Made by a program: the position numbers and the translations under genes. Shown here in pieces: positions 17,329-24,964 of a stretch of DNA of 39,415 nt; the stretch's first letter is position 1, and every line of letters starts with the position of its first letter. This stretch comes from a virus. The notes below the pieces were generated by a model, which saw only the letters and a list, made by a program, of their open reading frames with translations, made no database searches and was not told the DNA's origin. The stretch lies in IMG/VR virus record IMGVR_UViG_3300028823_000325, positions 1-39,415 of that record. One strand, given 5' to 3'.

Positions 17329-17562
17329 ATGAATAATAAAGAATATAAAATGTTTTTAGCTTTTTTAAATGAATCAAAAAAGTTAAAAGAATATTGCATC
17401 AAAAAAAGAGATGAAGGAAATTGTGGAAATTGTTTTTTTGTATTGAGGGATATATGTCTTTTTGTTTTTGTATTGAGGGATATATGTCTTTTTGGAGACC
17501 ATCCAAGTGATTGGAATGTTGATATATTAATACGTAGACTTAATAGTTTAAAAAAGAAGTGA
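17329..17562 (+). CDS. Small Cys-containing protein with internal duplication
   Basis: A 77-residue protein, similar in style to its neighbour: NCGNC followed by FVLRDICLF twice in tandem, then GDHPSDWNVD. The duplicated 10 residues come from an in-frame 30-base tandem repeat (17431-17490). Strong AAAGGAGGAGCCAA site. Function unknown. It is the last gene before the late promoter. Confidence 0.55.
   Translation: MNNKEYKMFLAFLNESKKLKEYCIKKRDEGNCGNCFFVLRDICLFVFVLRDICLFGDHPSDWNVDILIRRLNSLKKK
17431..17490 (+). repeat. Tandem 30-base duplication inside a gene
   Basis: Two 30-base units, 17431-17460 and 17461-17490, are identical except for the second and fourth bases (G/T, T/G). The near identity shows a recent slip-type duplication, and the length keeps the frame. 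Confidence 0.85.
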
Positions 17563-17565
17563 AAA

Positions 17566-17594
17566 TTGACATTTTTTATTATTTATTATATACT
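17566..17594 (+). promoter_or_regulatory. Sigma-70 type promoter for packaging genes
   Basis: TTGACA at 17566-17571, a 17-base spacer, and TATACT at 17589-17594. Both boxes are at or within one base of consensus and the spacing is ideal. It lies between the early gene cluster and the small terminase gene, whose ATG is 35 bases downstream. Confidence 0.8.
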
Positions 17595-17629
17595 TTTAGT
17601 AGATTTTTTTAAAGAAAAGGGTTGAAATC

Positions 17630-18319
17630 ATGAAAAACAGTACAAAAAAAGATAAAAAATCTGATAAAAAACTAAAAATGTCATTAAAAAATGCTAAAGA
17701 ATTGATTAATGTTGATTTAAAAGATTTGAAACTTAAACCCAGGGAAATTCGATTTGTGGCAGTCTTTTGTCTTACCTGGGATCAAAAAAAAGCCTTTATT
17801 GCTGCCGGATATACAGCATCGACTGAAAATACTTTATATGCAAATTCTACCCGTATGATAAGTAACGATAGAATATCTACTGCAATACAACGTTATATAT
17901 CTAAGGCGATAGAACCATATAAGGATAGATTAAATTTAATGTTGTTAGAAGTATGGTACAGACGCGCTTTCTATAATATTGAAATATTTTATAATAGTGA
18001 CGGTACAAGAAAAGATTTAAATGAAATACCGGAAGAATGGAGAATTTGTATTGATGGAATAGAAAAGAAAAGATATGGAAAAAGTCCAGAGATAAATTTT
18101 GATATTGATTGGAACATTTGTTCCCGAACCGAAGCATTAAAAGAAATCAGATCAGTTCTTGAAATAGCAATAGGCAAGAATGCAGCAGCAGATTTTCCAG
18201 TAGATAATAAGGAGAAATTAGAAATGCTAAAACAACGAAAATATGCAGAACTCGGTATAAGTGAAAAGGATGGTATTATCCCCTTTGATAAATTCAGAAA
18301 ATTAAGAAAGGCAGAATAA
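17630..18319 (+). CDS. Terminase small subunit
   Basis: A 229-residue protein. LKPREIRFVAVFCLTWDQKKAFIAAGYTAST (about 37-67) is the terminase_2 type DNA-binding helix-turn-helix: 'L..rE..Fv..yl...n...A.i.AGYs'. NTLYANSTRMISNDRISTAI continues the pattern. The protein recognises phage DNA and hands it to the large subunit at 19454. About 1.1 kb separates the two, which is more than usual. The Lys-rich N-terminus is disordered. Confidence 0.85.
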   Translation: MKNSTKKDKKSDKKLKMSLKNAKELINVDLKDLKLKPREIRFVAVFCLTWDQKKAFIAAGYTASTENTLYANSTRMISNDRISTAIQRYISKAIEPYKDRLNLMLLEVWYRRAFYNIEIFYNSDGTRKDLNEIPEEWRICIDGIEKKRYGKSPEINFDIDWNICSRTEALKEIRSVLEIAIGKNAAADFPVDNKEKLEMLKQRKYAELGISEKDGIIPFDKFRKLRKAE

Positions 18320-18382
18320 ATGCAATTAAAAGAATATAAATTATACCAACCAATAAACACAATAATTGGACTAAGTAAATGA
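18320..18382 (+). CDS. Possible 20-aa peptide after terS
   Basis: ATG directly follows the terS stop and opens 20 codons. Coupled re-initiation is possible, but there is no coding evidence. From 18383 to 18538 no gene is seen, only the hairpins listed next. Confidence 0.2.
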   Translation: MQLKEYKLYQPINTIIGLSK

Positions 18383-18406
18383 ACATAATTAAGCCCCACC
18401 CAACTA

Positions 18407-18430
18407 AAGTCATTTCCAGGGCAATGACTT
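18407..18430 (+). terminator. Hairpin after terS (weak terminator or regulatory stem)
   Basis: AAGTCATT (18407-18414), an 8-base loop, and AATGACTT (18423-18430), followed by GTTTTAATAATTTG. The 8-bp stem is AT-rich and the T-run is short, so termination would be partial at best. Confidence 0.35.
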
Positions 18431-18491
18431 GTTTTAATAATTTGTTTTGTAACTTTAACCATAAATTAACCTTAAGTTATCTGAGTTTAGC

Positions 18492-18513
18492 TTCTCCCTG
18501 CCCTGGGGGAGAA
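18492..18513 (+). terminator. GC-richer hairpin before the zinc-protein gene
   Basis: TTCTCCC (18492-18498) pairs with GGGAGAA (18507-18513) across an 8-base loop, followed by CTTTAAA. It is stronger than the upstream hairpin but lies only 25 bases before the next start, so it could be an attenuator or an RNase-protecting 5' stem. Confidence 0.35.
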
Positions 18514-18538
18514 CTTTAAATAAAAAGAGGAAATATAA

Positions 18539-18856
18539 ATGACACCATTAACAGCCATAAGAAAATATTGTTTATATTGCAGTAATAATCAGCCAATAGA
18601 AATACAGAAATGCCCATCAAAAAATTGTCCCTTCTATCTTTATAGGATGGGAAAAAATACAACAAAACCGAGACAAAGGGCCTTAAAAGCAATCAGAAAA
18701 TATTGTTTAGATTGTTCTAATAACAGTTCAAACCAGGTAAAAAAATGTACTTTTTCTGAATGTCCCTTATTTGAATATAGATCAGGTAAAAATCCTAAAT
18801 GTGTGAATAGAAAGGGTAATAGTAAATGGGTTAAAAAATCCCTTCTATGGCAATAA
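18539..18856 (+). CDS. Tandem Cys4 zinc-binding phage protein
   Basis: A 105-residue protein with two copies of one domain: AIRKYCLYCSNN...KCPSKNCPFYLYRMGKN (about 6-40) and AIRKYCLDCSNN...KCTFSECPLFEYRSGKNP (about 50-85). Each has C.xC...C....C and ends in YR.GKN. Single-domain versions of this 'KYCldCs...CPL..YR.GKNP' protein are common near phage terminase genes. Duplication within one chain is the distinctive point. A DNA-binding or packaging accessory role is inferred from location only. Confidence 0.75.
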   Translation: MTPLTAIRKYCLYCSNNQPIEIQKCPSKNCPFYLYRMGKNTTKPRQRALKAIRKYCLDCSNNSSNQVKKCTFSECPLFEYRSGKNPKCVNRKGNSKWVKKSLLWQ

Positions 18857-18862
18857 GCCCTT

Positions 18863-18900
18863 AGAAAATGCTCCATTTTCATTACAAAAACAGAAAATGG
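18863..18900 (+). promoter_or_regulatory. Two mutually exclusive hairpins
   Basis: CATTTTC (18874-18880) can pair with GAAAATG upstream (18863-18869). Extended to CCATTTTC (18873-18880), it can pair with GAAAATGG downstream (18893-18900). The shared strand allows alternative folds, as in attenuators. No T-run follows. It fills most of the gap to the next small gene. Confidence 0.3.
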
Positions 18901-18931
18901 TGTTGTACTACAATGAAAGGAGAATATCAAA

Positions 18932-19069
18932 ATGAGAAATAAGAGAGCAAGAGAATTGAAAAGAAAATGTGGTGATAAGCTTAATTATAGAGACATTAAA
19001 AGATTATATATATCCCTGAATAAAACTAACAGGAAAAAATTGCTAAAGGAAATGGAAGGAAAAGAATGA
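18932..19069 (+). CDS. Small basic protein, 45 aa
   Basis: A 45-residue, strongly basic helical peptide (ARELKRKCGDKLNYRDIKRL...NRKKLLKEM). AAAGGAGAATATCAAA is a good ribosome site. The stop overlaps the next start. It may bind nucleic acid. Family unknown. Confidence 0.5.
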   Translation: MRNKRARELKRKCGDKLNYRDIKRLYISLNKTNRKKLLKEMEGKE

Positions 19070-19164
19070 AAAGAAATAGTGATACAAAAGATCAGCCAAA
19101 GACACCGAGACCAAATATTCCACCTACACCGAGACCAAAATTTTTAGAAGAACAGCAATTGTAA
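19066..19164 (+). CDS. Proline-rich peptide, 32 aa
   Basis: A 32-residue peptide with a repeated TPRP motif (PKTPRPNIPPTPRPKF), overlapping the preceding stop. After its TAA the same frame stays open for 23 codons with a protein-like reading (FVFVNIYTNTEEAKKVLKEI) to 19236. The downstream piece may be a truncated remnant or part of a readthrough product. Confidence 0.4.
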   Translation: MKRNSDTKDQPKTPRPNIPPTPRPKFLEEQQL

Positions 19165-19221
19165 TTTGTCTTTGTAAATATTTATACAAATACAGAAGAA
19201 GCTAAAAAAGTATTAAAGGAG

Positions 19222-19253
19222 ATAATTTATAAGTGAAATGTCTTATAAATTAT
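19222..19253. repeat. 12-bp AT-rich inverted repeat
   Basis: ATAATTTATAAG (19222-19233) and its exact complement (19242-19253) flank an 8-base loop. It lies in the non-coding stretch 19165-19453 upstream of the large terminase. It could be an operator or RNA stem. Confidence 0.7.
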
Positions 19254-19272
19254 ATCATACTTTTCCTGAGTA

Positions 19273-19334
19273 CGAACCTACGCGTTAGGAGGATACGAAC
19301 CTGGAGGTTCGTATCCTCCGAACCTGGAGGTTCG
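19273..19334. repeat. 23-bp-period palindromic repeat cluster upstream of terL
   Basis: CGAACCT occurs at 19273, 19296 and 19319, exactly 23 bases apart. The middle copy lies in a perfect inverted repeat with 15-base arms and a 2-base centre (19288-19319). The third starts another palindrome, 7-base arms around GG (19319-19334). The block is GC-richer than its surroundings. No start codon or open frame explains it. Confidence 0.85.
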
Positions 19335-19340
19335 AACAAA

Positions 19341-19370
19341 GATACAAAGATTAAGGATACAAAGATTAAA
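19341..19370 (+). repeat. Two tandem 15-base repeats
   Basis: GATACAAAGATTAAG at 19341-19355 and GATACAAAGATTAAA at 19356-19370 differ in the last base only. They directly follow the palindrome cluster in the terL leader. Confidence 0.8.
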
Positions 19371-19453
19371 GAAGAAGAGATATACAACTCTGGCGAGTTG
19401 TGTAAAGCTCCACTTTTAAATTTTTATAACTTGCAGAGGAATATTTAGAAAGA

Positions 19454-20767
19454 ATGCTTTTAAATCAACCTATAAAACAGAATAATATCTATACTGATTT
19501 TGATTTGGCAGCAATCCGAGAATATCCCCATATTTTAGGACATATTGCAAGAAAAGAGAAATTGACTATTTTACATTCTGAATGGATTCATCATTGTTGG
19601 GAGACAAATAAAGATAGGTCTTTGCAAGCACACCGGGATGCTTATAAAACTACTGCCGTGATAGTTATTGGATCTATTTGGTGGCTTCTTTTTCATCCAA
19701 ATGATCGGATAGGTATAATCAGAAAAAGTTTTACTGATGCTGCTCTTGTAGTGTCTGCTGTTCGGGAAATTATGTCACTGCCAGAGATAAGAGAACTTTT
19801 TAAAACTTTACATGGATATTATCCAGAATTTAAAACAAGAAGGGAAGGATTACTTACTTTCAATTTTAAGGAAACAATTACTCCTGAAGGAAGTATAAAT
19901 GCATATGGAATAAATCAGACTTTGACTGGAGTTCATCTTGATAAAATTTGTTGTGATGATTTTGTAACGCTTAGGGATAGAATTTCCCCGGCTGAACGAA
20001 AAAAAACTATTTCTATGATTCAAGAGATAAGAACGAATATAATTGAATCTGGGAAATGCTGTTTTTTCTTAGGAACTCCCTGGCATAAAAATGATGCCTG
20101 GACAGTTTGTCCCTCTGCAGTGAAGTACAATGTATATGAAACTGGAATAATATCAGATGAGCAAATAGAAGAGAAAAGAGGGAAAACTACAAAATCCTTA
20201 TTTGCCTGTAATTATGAATTAATACATATGGCAGAGGAAGGAAGGTTATTTGCTGATCCTCAATATGGCAGATGGTCTTATGCATTATTTGGAACTATAG
20301 GTCATATTGATGCTGCTTTTGATGGTAAAGACACTTGTGCATTAACTTTTATGGGAAAAAAGAGTGATGAGAAAATACAGGGATTTGGAAAAATATATCC
20401 TGGTAATGTAAAAGATTGGTTAGATGTAATTGAGGCAGAATATAGAAAACGAAGATGTAGAAAAATATATGTTGAAAATAATACAGATAAAGGTTATACT
20501 GCTAAATTATTAAGAGGAAGGAATTTAATTGTCGGGGAATATTCCGAGCCGATGAATAAACATCAGAAAATTTCTTCTTATTTATATGATCAATGGAATA
20601 ATATTGAATGGTCAGAAGAAACTGATCTTGACTATTTAGTACAAATAACAGATTATGAAAAAGGAGAGGAACCGGATGATGCCCCAGATAGTGCTGCATC
20701 TTTAATTTTAAGAGGTGGTTTTTCTTCTGTTCAGTCAGGAAAAGGAGAGGCTTTATTTAAATGGTAA
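19454..20767 (+). CDS. Terminase large subunit
   Basis: A 437-residue packaging ATPase-nuclease. Walker A-like HRDAYKTT is at about 60-67 (deviant P-loop typical of terminases), Walker B HLDKICCDDF at about 161-170, coupling motif FLGTPWH at about 205-211. The RNase H-fold nuclease follows: HIDAAFDGKD (about 284-293), YVENNTDKGYTAKLLRG (about 339-355) and APDSAASL near 420, giving the D-E-D metal ligands. It pumps DNA into the prohead through the portal at 20863 and cuts it. Start ATG 19454 with a weak AGAAAG site. Confidence 0.93.
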   Translation: MLLNQPIKQNNIYTDFDLAAIREYPHILGHIARKEKLTILHSEWIHHCWETNKDRSLQAHRDAYKTTAVIVIGSIWWLLFHPNDRIGIIRKSFTDAALVVSAVREIMSLPEIRELFKTLHGYYPEFKTRREGLLTFNFKETITPEGSINAYGINQTLTGVHLDKICCDDFVTLRDRISPAERKKTISMIQEIRTNIIESGKCCFFLGTPWHKNDAWTVCPSAVKYNVYETGIISDEQIEEKRGKTTKSLFACNYELIHMAEEGRLFADPQYGRWSYALFGTIGHIDAAFDGKDTCALTFMGKKSDEKIQGFGKIYPGNVKDWLDVIEAEYRKRRCRKIYVENNTDKGYTAKLLRGRNLIVGEYSEPMNKHQKISSYLYDQWNNIEWSEETDLDYLVQITDYEKGEEPDDAPDSAASLILRGGFSSVQSGKGEALFKW

Positions 20768-20775
20768 ATTTTATA

Positions 20776-20823
20776 ATTAAACAAACTGTCTACGGCCGTA
20801 TTAAACAAACTATCTACGGCCGT
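20776..20823. repeat. Two tandem 24-base repeats before the portal gene
   Basis: Units 20776-20799 and 20800-20823 are identical except one base (CTGTC/CTATC). Each ends in TCTACGGCCGT, which contains the palindrome ACGGCCGT. Located 40 bases before the portal start. Possibly a pair of operator sites. Confidence 0.85.
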
Positions 20824-20862
20824 TTATTTGCGTCGTGAGTTAATATAAATGGAGGTAATAAA

Positions 20863-22200
20863 GTGAGTGATATAATATTTAAATTATCTAAAAAGATTGG
20901 TTTTTTTAACCGTTTTTTTAGAGATAAAAATACAAAAATAGATAATGAAATGAATGGATTAATAACTCAGATAGATTCTCTTACGAATCAAATAAAAGAA
21001 ATAAACAGAAAAGATGGTTGGGGTAATGTTCTTGCCGGGTTGGGCAGGAAACAGGATAAAACAATATATACTACTTTTTTATCTGCTCCATTTCTTGATG
21101 ATATTATGTTGGCAGATTTATATACTGGTGACGGCCTGGCTAAAAAAGTTGTGAGTGCCCCTGCCGATGATATGACCAGAAAATGGATTACATTAGAGGG
21201 AGAAGATGAGGAAATTATTGAGAAAGAGTTATTCCGACTTGATACTCCACAGAAAATAAATGAGGCTATAAAATGGCAGAGATTATATAATGGATCGCTT
21301 ATAATTATAGGGGCTATGGATGGAAAAGATTTAACTAAACCTTTAAGGGTAAAAGAAGGAACACAAATAGCTTGGTTATGTCCGGTAGAACGTTCCCGTA
21401 TTCATATTACAAATTCTGATTTTGTTTCTGATCCTACTTCTCCTGATTTTGGAAATATAGAAATATATACGATGTATGTTGGCCCAGCATTTAATGAAAT
21501 TAAAGTACATAGATCCAGGGTTTTAGAATTTTTTGGAGAACCAGTTCCTTCTGATATGACAAGCAGAGATATTAATACGGAATATTGGGGAATGTCAGTA
21601 ATACAATATACCTGGAATATATTGAAAATATGCGGAAGTGTTTTACAAGGGATTTCTAATATTCTTTATGAATTTATTATAGGAAAATATAAAATTAAAG
21701 GATTGGAAGAAAAACTTGCAGCAGGAAATGAGAAACTTGTAATTCAAAGAATGGATTATATCCGGGATTCGGCTTCTGTTGCTGGTGTTGCTGATTTACT
21801 TGATCGAATTATGATGTTTTTATCAGCAGTTTCTAATATTCCGGTTTCACGGCTATTTGGCAGATCTCCTGCCGGAATGAATGCTACAGGAGAATTTGAT
21901 TTAAGAAATTATTATGATTCTGTGGCAGTTCTTCAAAATAATTTAATGAGAAAACCTTTGCAAAAACTTATTGATATTTTATCTGTAAGTTATGCAAAAG
22001 GACAGGAATATACTTTTAAATTTAATCCTCTTTATGAGTTATCAGAAAAAGAGAAAGTAGAAATTGAAAAATTAGAAGCTGATGCAGATCATGTAAGAAT
22101 TGAAGATGGAATTCTGGGTGCAGAAGAAGTCCGGGATATAAGATATCCAGAATTAGATAGCTTAAATAAGGAAGTACCAGAAGAGAATGAAGAGGAATAA
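20863..22200 (+). CDS. Portal protein (DUF1073 type)
   Basis: A 445-residue protein. MLADLYTGDGLAKKVVSAPA (about 81-100), W.....GSLIIIGAMDG (about 145-160) and especially IPVSRLFGRSPAGMNATGEF (about 327-346) followed by DLRNYYD are the DUF1073 portal signature. The dodecameric portal forms the DNA entry vertex and docks the terminase. The start is GTG 20863 with a strong GGAGGTAATAAA site. The gene that normally follows a portal (minor head) appears only at 27369, because a 5-kb cargo block intervenes. Confidence 0.9.
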   Translation: MSDIIFKLSKKIGFFNRFFRDKNTKIDNEMNGLITQIDSLTNQIKEINRKDGWGNVLAGLGRKQDKTIYTTFLSAPFLDDIMLADLYTGDGLAKKVVSAPADDMTRKWITLEGEDEEIIEKELFRLDTPQKINEAIKWQRLYNGSLIIIGAMDGKDLTKPLRVKEGTQIAWLCPVERSRIHITNSDFVSDPTSPDFGNIEIYTMYVGPAFNEIKVHRSRVLEFFGEPVPSDMTSRDINTEYWGMSVIQYTWNILKICGSVLQGISNILYEFIIGKYKIKGLEEKLAAGNEKLVIQRMDYIRDSASVAGVADLLDRIMMFLSAVSNIPVSRLFGRSPAGMNATGEFDLRNYYDSVAVLQNNLMRKPLQKLIDILSVSYAKGQEYTFKFNPLYELSEKEKVEIEKLEADADHVRIEDGILGAEEVRDIRYPELDSLNKEVPEENEEE

Positions 22201-22243
22201 TGAGGATTAAAAATATAGAAAAGTATATAAAGAAAGGAGTAAG

Positions 22244-22978
22244 ATGACTGCCAGTTATTTATATTATCCTGATGAAGGGGATGAAAAATGTGTTTTCTGT
22301 GGAGGTGCTTGTTCAAGCAGATATATAGCGAAAGATTTTATAAAAGATACATTTACGAATTATAATTTTTTTGTCAATCCTGATGGAGAATATATATGTT
22401 TAGGTTGTATAGAGAGTATAGGTTCTAAAAATATAGAGAAGTTGATAATGCCAGATAGTGAAATAAAAACAAATCAATCAGCCAGGACTTATTCATGGGT
22501 ATTGACAAAAAATAGAAAAAGAGCATATAGTAAAAGACATATAATGGAATTGAGAAAAGAAGTACTTAATCCACCTGATCCCCCGTTTGCTATAATAATT
22601 TCTGATAGTGGAAAAAAGCATTTAATATTTAGATCACCTGTTTCTTTTGATAAAGAGAATTATTTTTTACAATTCGAAGAAGAAAGTATTTTTATTAATG
22701 TAAATAGATTGAAAGATAGAATTATTTTATGTGAAAAGATAATATCTTTTTGTGGAAAAAAAGGTATTTTAATATATGACAATTTTAGAGTTTCTAAATA
22801 TTGTCTCTCTTCCGGTATGGCAGAGGAAAATCTTATTATTAATTTTTTAAATGTGAAAGATGAGCAGTTAACTCAATTAGCTGTATTTCTTTCACGAAAC
22901 AAGGAGGCTTGCTTTAATGAGTATTATTTTAATAAAGAACCAGGGAGAGTTTCGAAAGAAACTTGCTTGTTGTTTTGA
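22244..22978 (+). CDS. csf1: Csf1-like large subunit of type IV-B CRISPR effector
   Basis: A 244-residue protein. The N-terminus has a zinc finger, KCVFCG (C16, C19) and ICLGC (C52, C55), enclosing DTFTNYNFF (about 35-43). Csf1 proteins have this arrangement: CxxCG, an FTN/FTD motif, then CxxC. A central SWVLTKNRKRAYSKRHIMEL follows. Csf1 is the Cas8-like large subunit of type IV effectors. The identification is strengthened by the next three genes (cas11-like, csf2, csf3) and by cysH close behind. AAAGGAGTAAG precedes ATG. The last 62 bases overlap the next gene. No nuclease motif is seen, as expected for type IV. Confidence 0.75.
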   Translation: MTASYLYYPDEGDEKCVFCGGACSSRYIAKDFIKDTFTNYNFFVNPDGEYICLGCIESIGSKNIEKLIMPDSEIKTNQSARTYSWVLTKNRKRAYSKRHIMELRKEVLNPPDPPFAIIISDSGKKHLIFRSPVSFDKENYFLQFEEESIFINVNRLKDRIILCEKIISFCGKKGILIYDNFRVSKYCLSSGMAEENLIINFLNVKDEQLTQLAVFLSRNKEACFNEYYFNKEPGRVSKETCLLF

Positions 22979-23372
22979 TTCTGTTTCTATAACAGGAGAA
23001 GAAAAGAAAGAAGAGATAAAGGAGAAATGTATTAATTTTATTTCTTTTCTCCCTATTGTTTTTTCTGATGATTTAGAGAGAAAAACATTATGGGATAGAA
23101 TAAGTAATGGCATTTATTCAGCTACAACAAAATGTGATAATGATTTTGAAAAATTTATTAATTATGTTTTAGAATATATAAAAGCTGATGCTGCCAAAGT
23201 TGCCAGTAATAAAGAATTTTCTGATTTTCTAACTTATACAGTAAAACAATCAGATGAATGGAAAATTGCTTTTATAAATTACTGTCAGACTAAATATTTT
23301 ATTGTAGTTACATATGCAAGACAAAAATGGGAAGAAAAAAAAGCAGAGAAAGGAAAAGATAATGGAAAATAA
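22917..23372 (+). CDS. cas11: Cas11-like small subunit
   Basis: A 151-residue, mostly helical protein with no recognisable motif, in the position of the small subunit between csf1 and csf2 in type IV-B operons, and of suitable size (Cas11 about 110-160). ATG 22917 has AAGGAGG at ideal spacing inside csf1. It overlaps csf2 by 11 bases. The call is positional: sequence alone would not identify it. Cas11 subunits line the belly of the effector filament and stabilise RNA or DNA. Confidence 0.55.
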   Translation: MSIILIKNQGEFRKKLACCFDSVSITGEEKKEEIKEKCINFISFLPIVFSDDLERKTLWDRISNGIYSATTKCDNDFEKFINYVLEYIKADAAKVASNKEFSDFLTYTVKQSDEWKIAFINYCQTKYFIVVTYARQKWEEKKAEKGKDNGK

Positions 23373-24288
23373 AATAAGAACATATAAAATATATTGTATT
23401 CTGGAAACTCTGAGTCCTCTTACACATATGATGGGTGTTTCTGGTAATGAGTCTCTTATTAATAGAGAGCCTATTATATATAAAAATAGAAAAGTATTTG
23501 TTCCTGTTATTTCTGGAAATAGCATAAGACATAGAATGATTAGAAGTGCCGGATCTGAATATTTAGTAAAACAAATGGAAATTGATGGAAAACTTGGATT
23601 AGACCAGCTTGATTTTATGTTTTATGGAGGCAGGTTATGCGAAACAAAAACAACTACAAACATATCAAAAATAGCTGAAATGGAAGAATTATTCCCGTTA
23701 TATAGATTATTGGGTGGATCACTTAAAAATCAAATAATAGCAGGTAGTCTGGATGTATGGAGAGGTTTACTTATTTGTGAAGAAAACAGAAAAACTATAA
23801 ATGAATATTTACCAGAAGAATATAAAATAACAAATAAACTTTTACCTGCTGATTTATTTATAGGTAATTATCAATATACAAGAGGAGATGCAAGAAATAT
23901 TAGAAATATTTCTTCTATTGCTGATAATGTGTCTTCACTTGATGATAGAGAAAAATCTAATTTAATGTTGTATAGTGGACAACAAGTAAATAGAAACAGT
24001 CTATTTTTTCATGGTTTTTCTACAAAACATATTTCAAATATAGAAATTGGATGTCTTTTTCATTCATTACAGTTATGGTCAGAAAATTGCAGTACTGTTG
24101 GAGGAATGGCTGCTAAAGGTCATGGAAGAGTTATTATTAATTGTATTATGCATGATATTGATATAGATATTTCTGAGTGTATTTTATTATATATAGAACA
24201 TGTTAAAAAAAATAAAGAAAAAATGGTAAAATGGTTAGATGCTAATTTTCCGAAAAAGAAAAATAAGGGAGATATTTTAGATGGGTGA
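23362..24288 (+). CDS. csf2: Csf2 (Cas7-type backbone RAMP) of type IV effector
   Basis: A 308-residue RAMP protein. ILETLSPLTHMMGVSGNESL (about 13-32) and FVPVISGNSIRHRMIRSAGS (about 46-65) match the Cas7/Csf2 opening: a first strand 'l..lsPlsh..gn' and 'vP.isGNalRg.lR'. Near the C-terminus, WSENCSTVGGMAAKGHGRVI is the Gly-rich loop that ends the RRM core. Csf2 polymerises along the guide RNA. ATG 23362 (AAAGGAAAAGATA upstream) is chosen over ATG 23314, which lies deep in cas11. Overlaps csf3 by 8 bases. Confidence 0.85.
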   Translation: MENKIRTYKIYCILETLSPLTHMMGVSGNESLINREPIIYKNRKVFVPVISGNSIRHRMIRSAGSEYLVKQMEIDGKLGLDQLDFMFYGGRLCETKTTTNISKIAEMEELFPLYRLLGGSLKNQIIAGSLDVWRGLLICEENRKTINEYLPEEYKITNKLLPADLFIGNYQYTRGDARNIRNISSIADNVSSLDDREKSNLMLYSGQQVNRNSLFFHGFSTKHISNIEIGCLFHSLQLWSENCSTVGGMAAKGHGRVIINCIMHDIDIDISECILLYIEHVKKNKEKMVKWLDANFPKKKNKGDILDG

Positions 24289-24964
24289 TTATTTTAAGAT
24301 CACGTGTAAACTTTGTTCTCCCTTATGTGGAGATGCTCCTAAATTAGATTCTTTAATAGTGAGTGAATTAATTTTTAAACAGAAATTATGTAAATCTGGT
24401 GAGAAATTATCAAGGGGGGATCCTATTTCTAAATTCAAAATTCCTTCAATTCCATTATATACAGAATATTTTAATGATATTCCTTTATATCATGTATCTG
24501 ACCCTATTTGTTTTATCGATTTTGAATTCAGGGAAGATTTTTGTTGTCATTTAGAACCTGAATTATATTATCTCCTGGCAGAGAAAGAGAGAAAATCAAT
24601 TTCTGCTGTTTCTGGTAAATACAAAGATACCCGGCTTCCTTTACGTCTAAAACATATAAGTAAAATAATATGGTTCTGCCGGGGAACAAAGGATAGTATA
24701 TTGGAAATATTGCAAAAAAATATTTTTTCTATTGGAACAAAAAGAAAACAAGGATTTGGTGTTGTTTCTTCCTGGTCTGCTGAAAATGTTGATGAAGATT
24801 ATTCTTTTTTTGCAAAAAAAGAAGAAAAAGAAGTATTGATGAAAACTTTACCAGAATTATATATTGATAAAAAGAATACAATAGGTTTTGCTATTCAGTA
24901 TGGGGCTTGTTCTCCTCCATATTGGCATCCAGAAAGATATATGAATGTAGCGGTTCCTTGTTGA
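24281..24964 (+). CDS. csf3: Csf3 (Cas5-type RAMP) of type IV effector
   Basis: A 227-residue RAMP protein. FKITCKLCSPLCGDAPKLDS (about 5-24) fits the Csf3 start, a strand followed by 'sPl......LD.l'. IGTKRKQGFGVVSSW (about 151-165) is the Gly-rich RAMP loop characteristic of Csf3/Cas5. In type IV complexes Cas5 caps the 5' handle end of the guide. AGGGAG upstream; overlap with csf2 and a TGATG junction with the following methyltransferase make the whole block one coupled operon. Confidence 0.82.
   Translation: MGDYFKITCKLCSPLCGDAPKLDSLIVSELIFKQKLCKSGEKLSRGDPISKFKIPSIPLYTEYFNDIPLYHVSDPICFIDFEFREDFCCHLEPELYYLLAEKERKSISAVSGKYKDTRLPLRLKHISKIIWFCRGTKDSILEILQKNIFSIGTKRKQGFGVVSSWSAENVDEDYSFFAKKEEKEVLMKTLPELYIDKKNTIGFAIQYGACSPPYWHPERYMNVAVPC

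Noticed and set aside
17989-18462. 157-codon - strand ORF opposite terS
   Set aside because: Opposes a well-supported small terminase gene and shows no recognisable protein pattern.
18383-18538. tRNA gene in the gap after terS
   Set aside because: No cloverleaf, no TTCGA-type T loop and no acceptor pairing; only two simple hairpins.
19233-19448. A 71-codon ORF covering the palindrome cluster
   Set aside because: No ribosome site, low-complexity product made from repeats, and the DNA pattern is palindromic rather than coding.
20776-20823. Tandem 24-base repeats as a mini CRISPR array
   Set aside because: The units abut with no spacer between them, and there are only two.
22269-22275. CTGATGA at the start of csf1 as another hammerhead core
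   Set aside because: No GAAA partner with flanking stems or cleavage triplet; it encodes part of the zinc-finger N-terminus.
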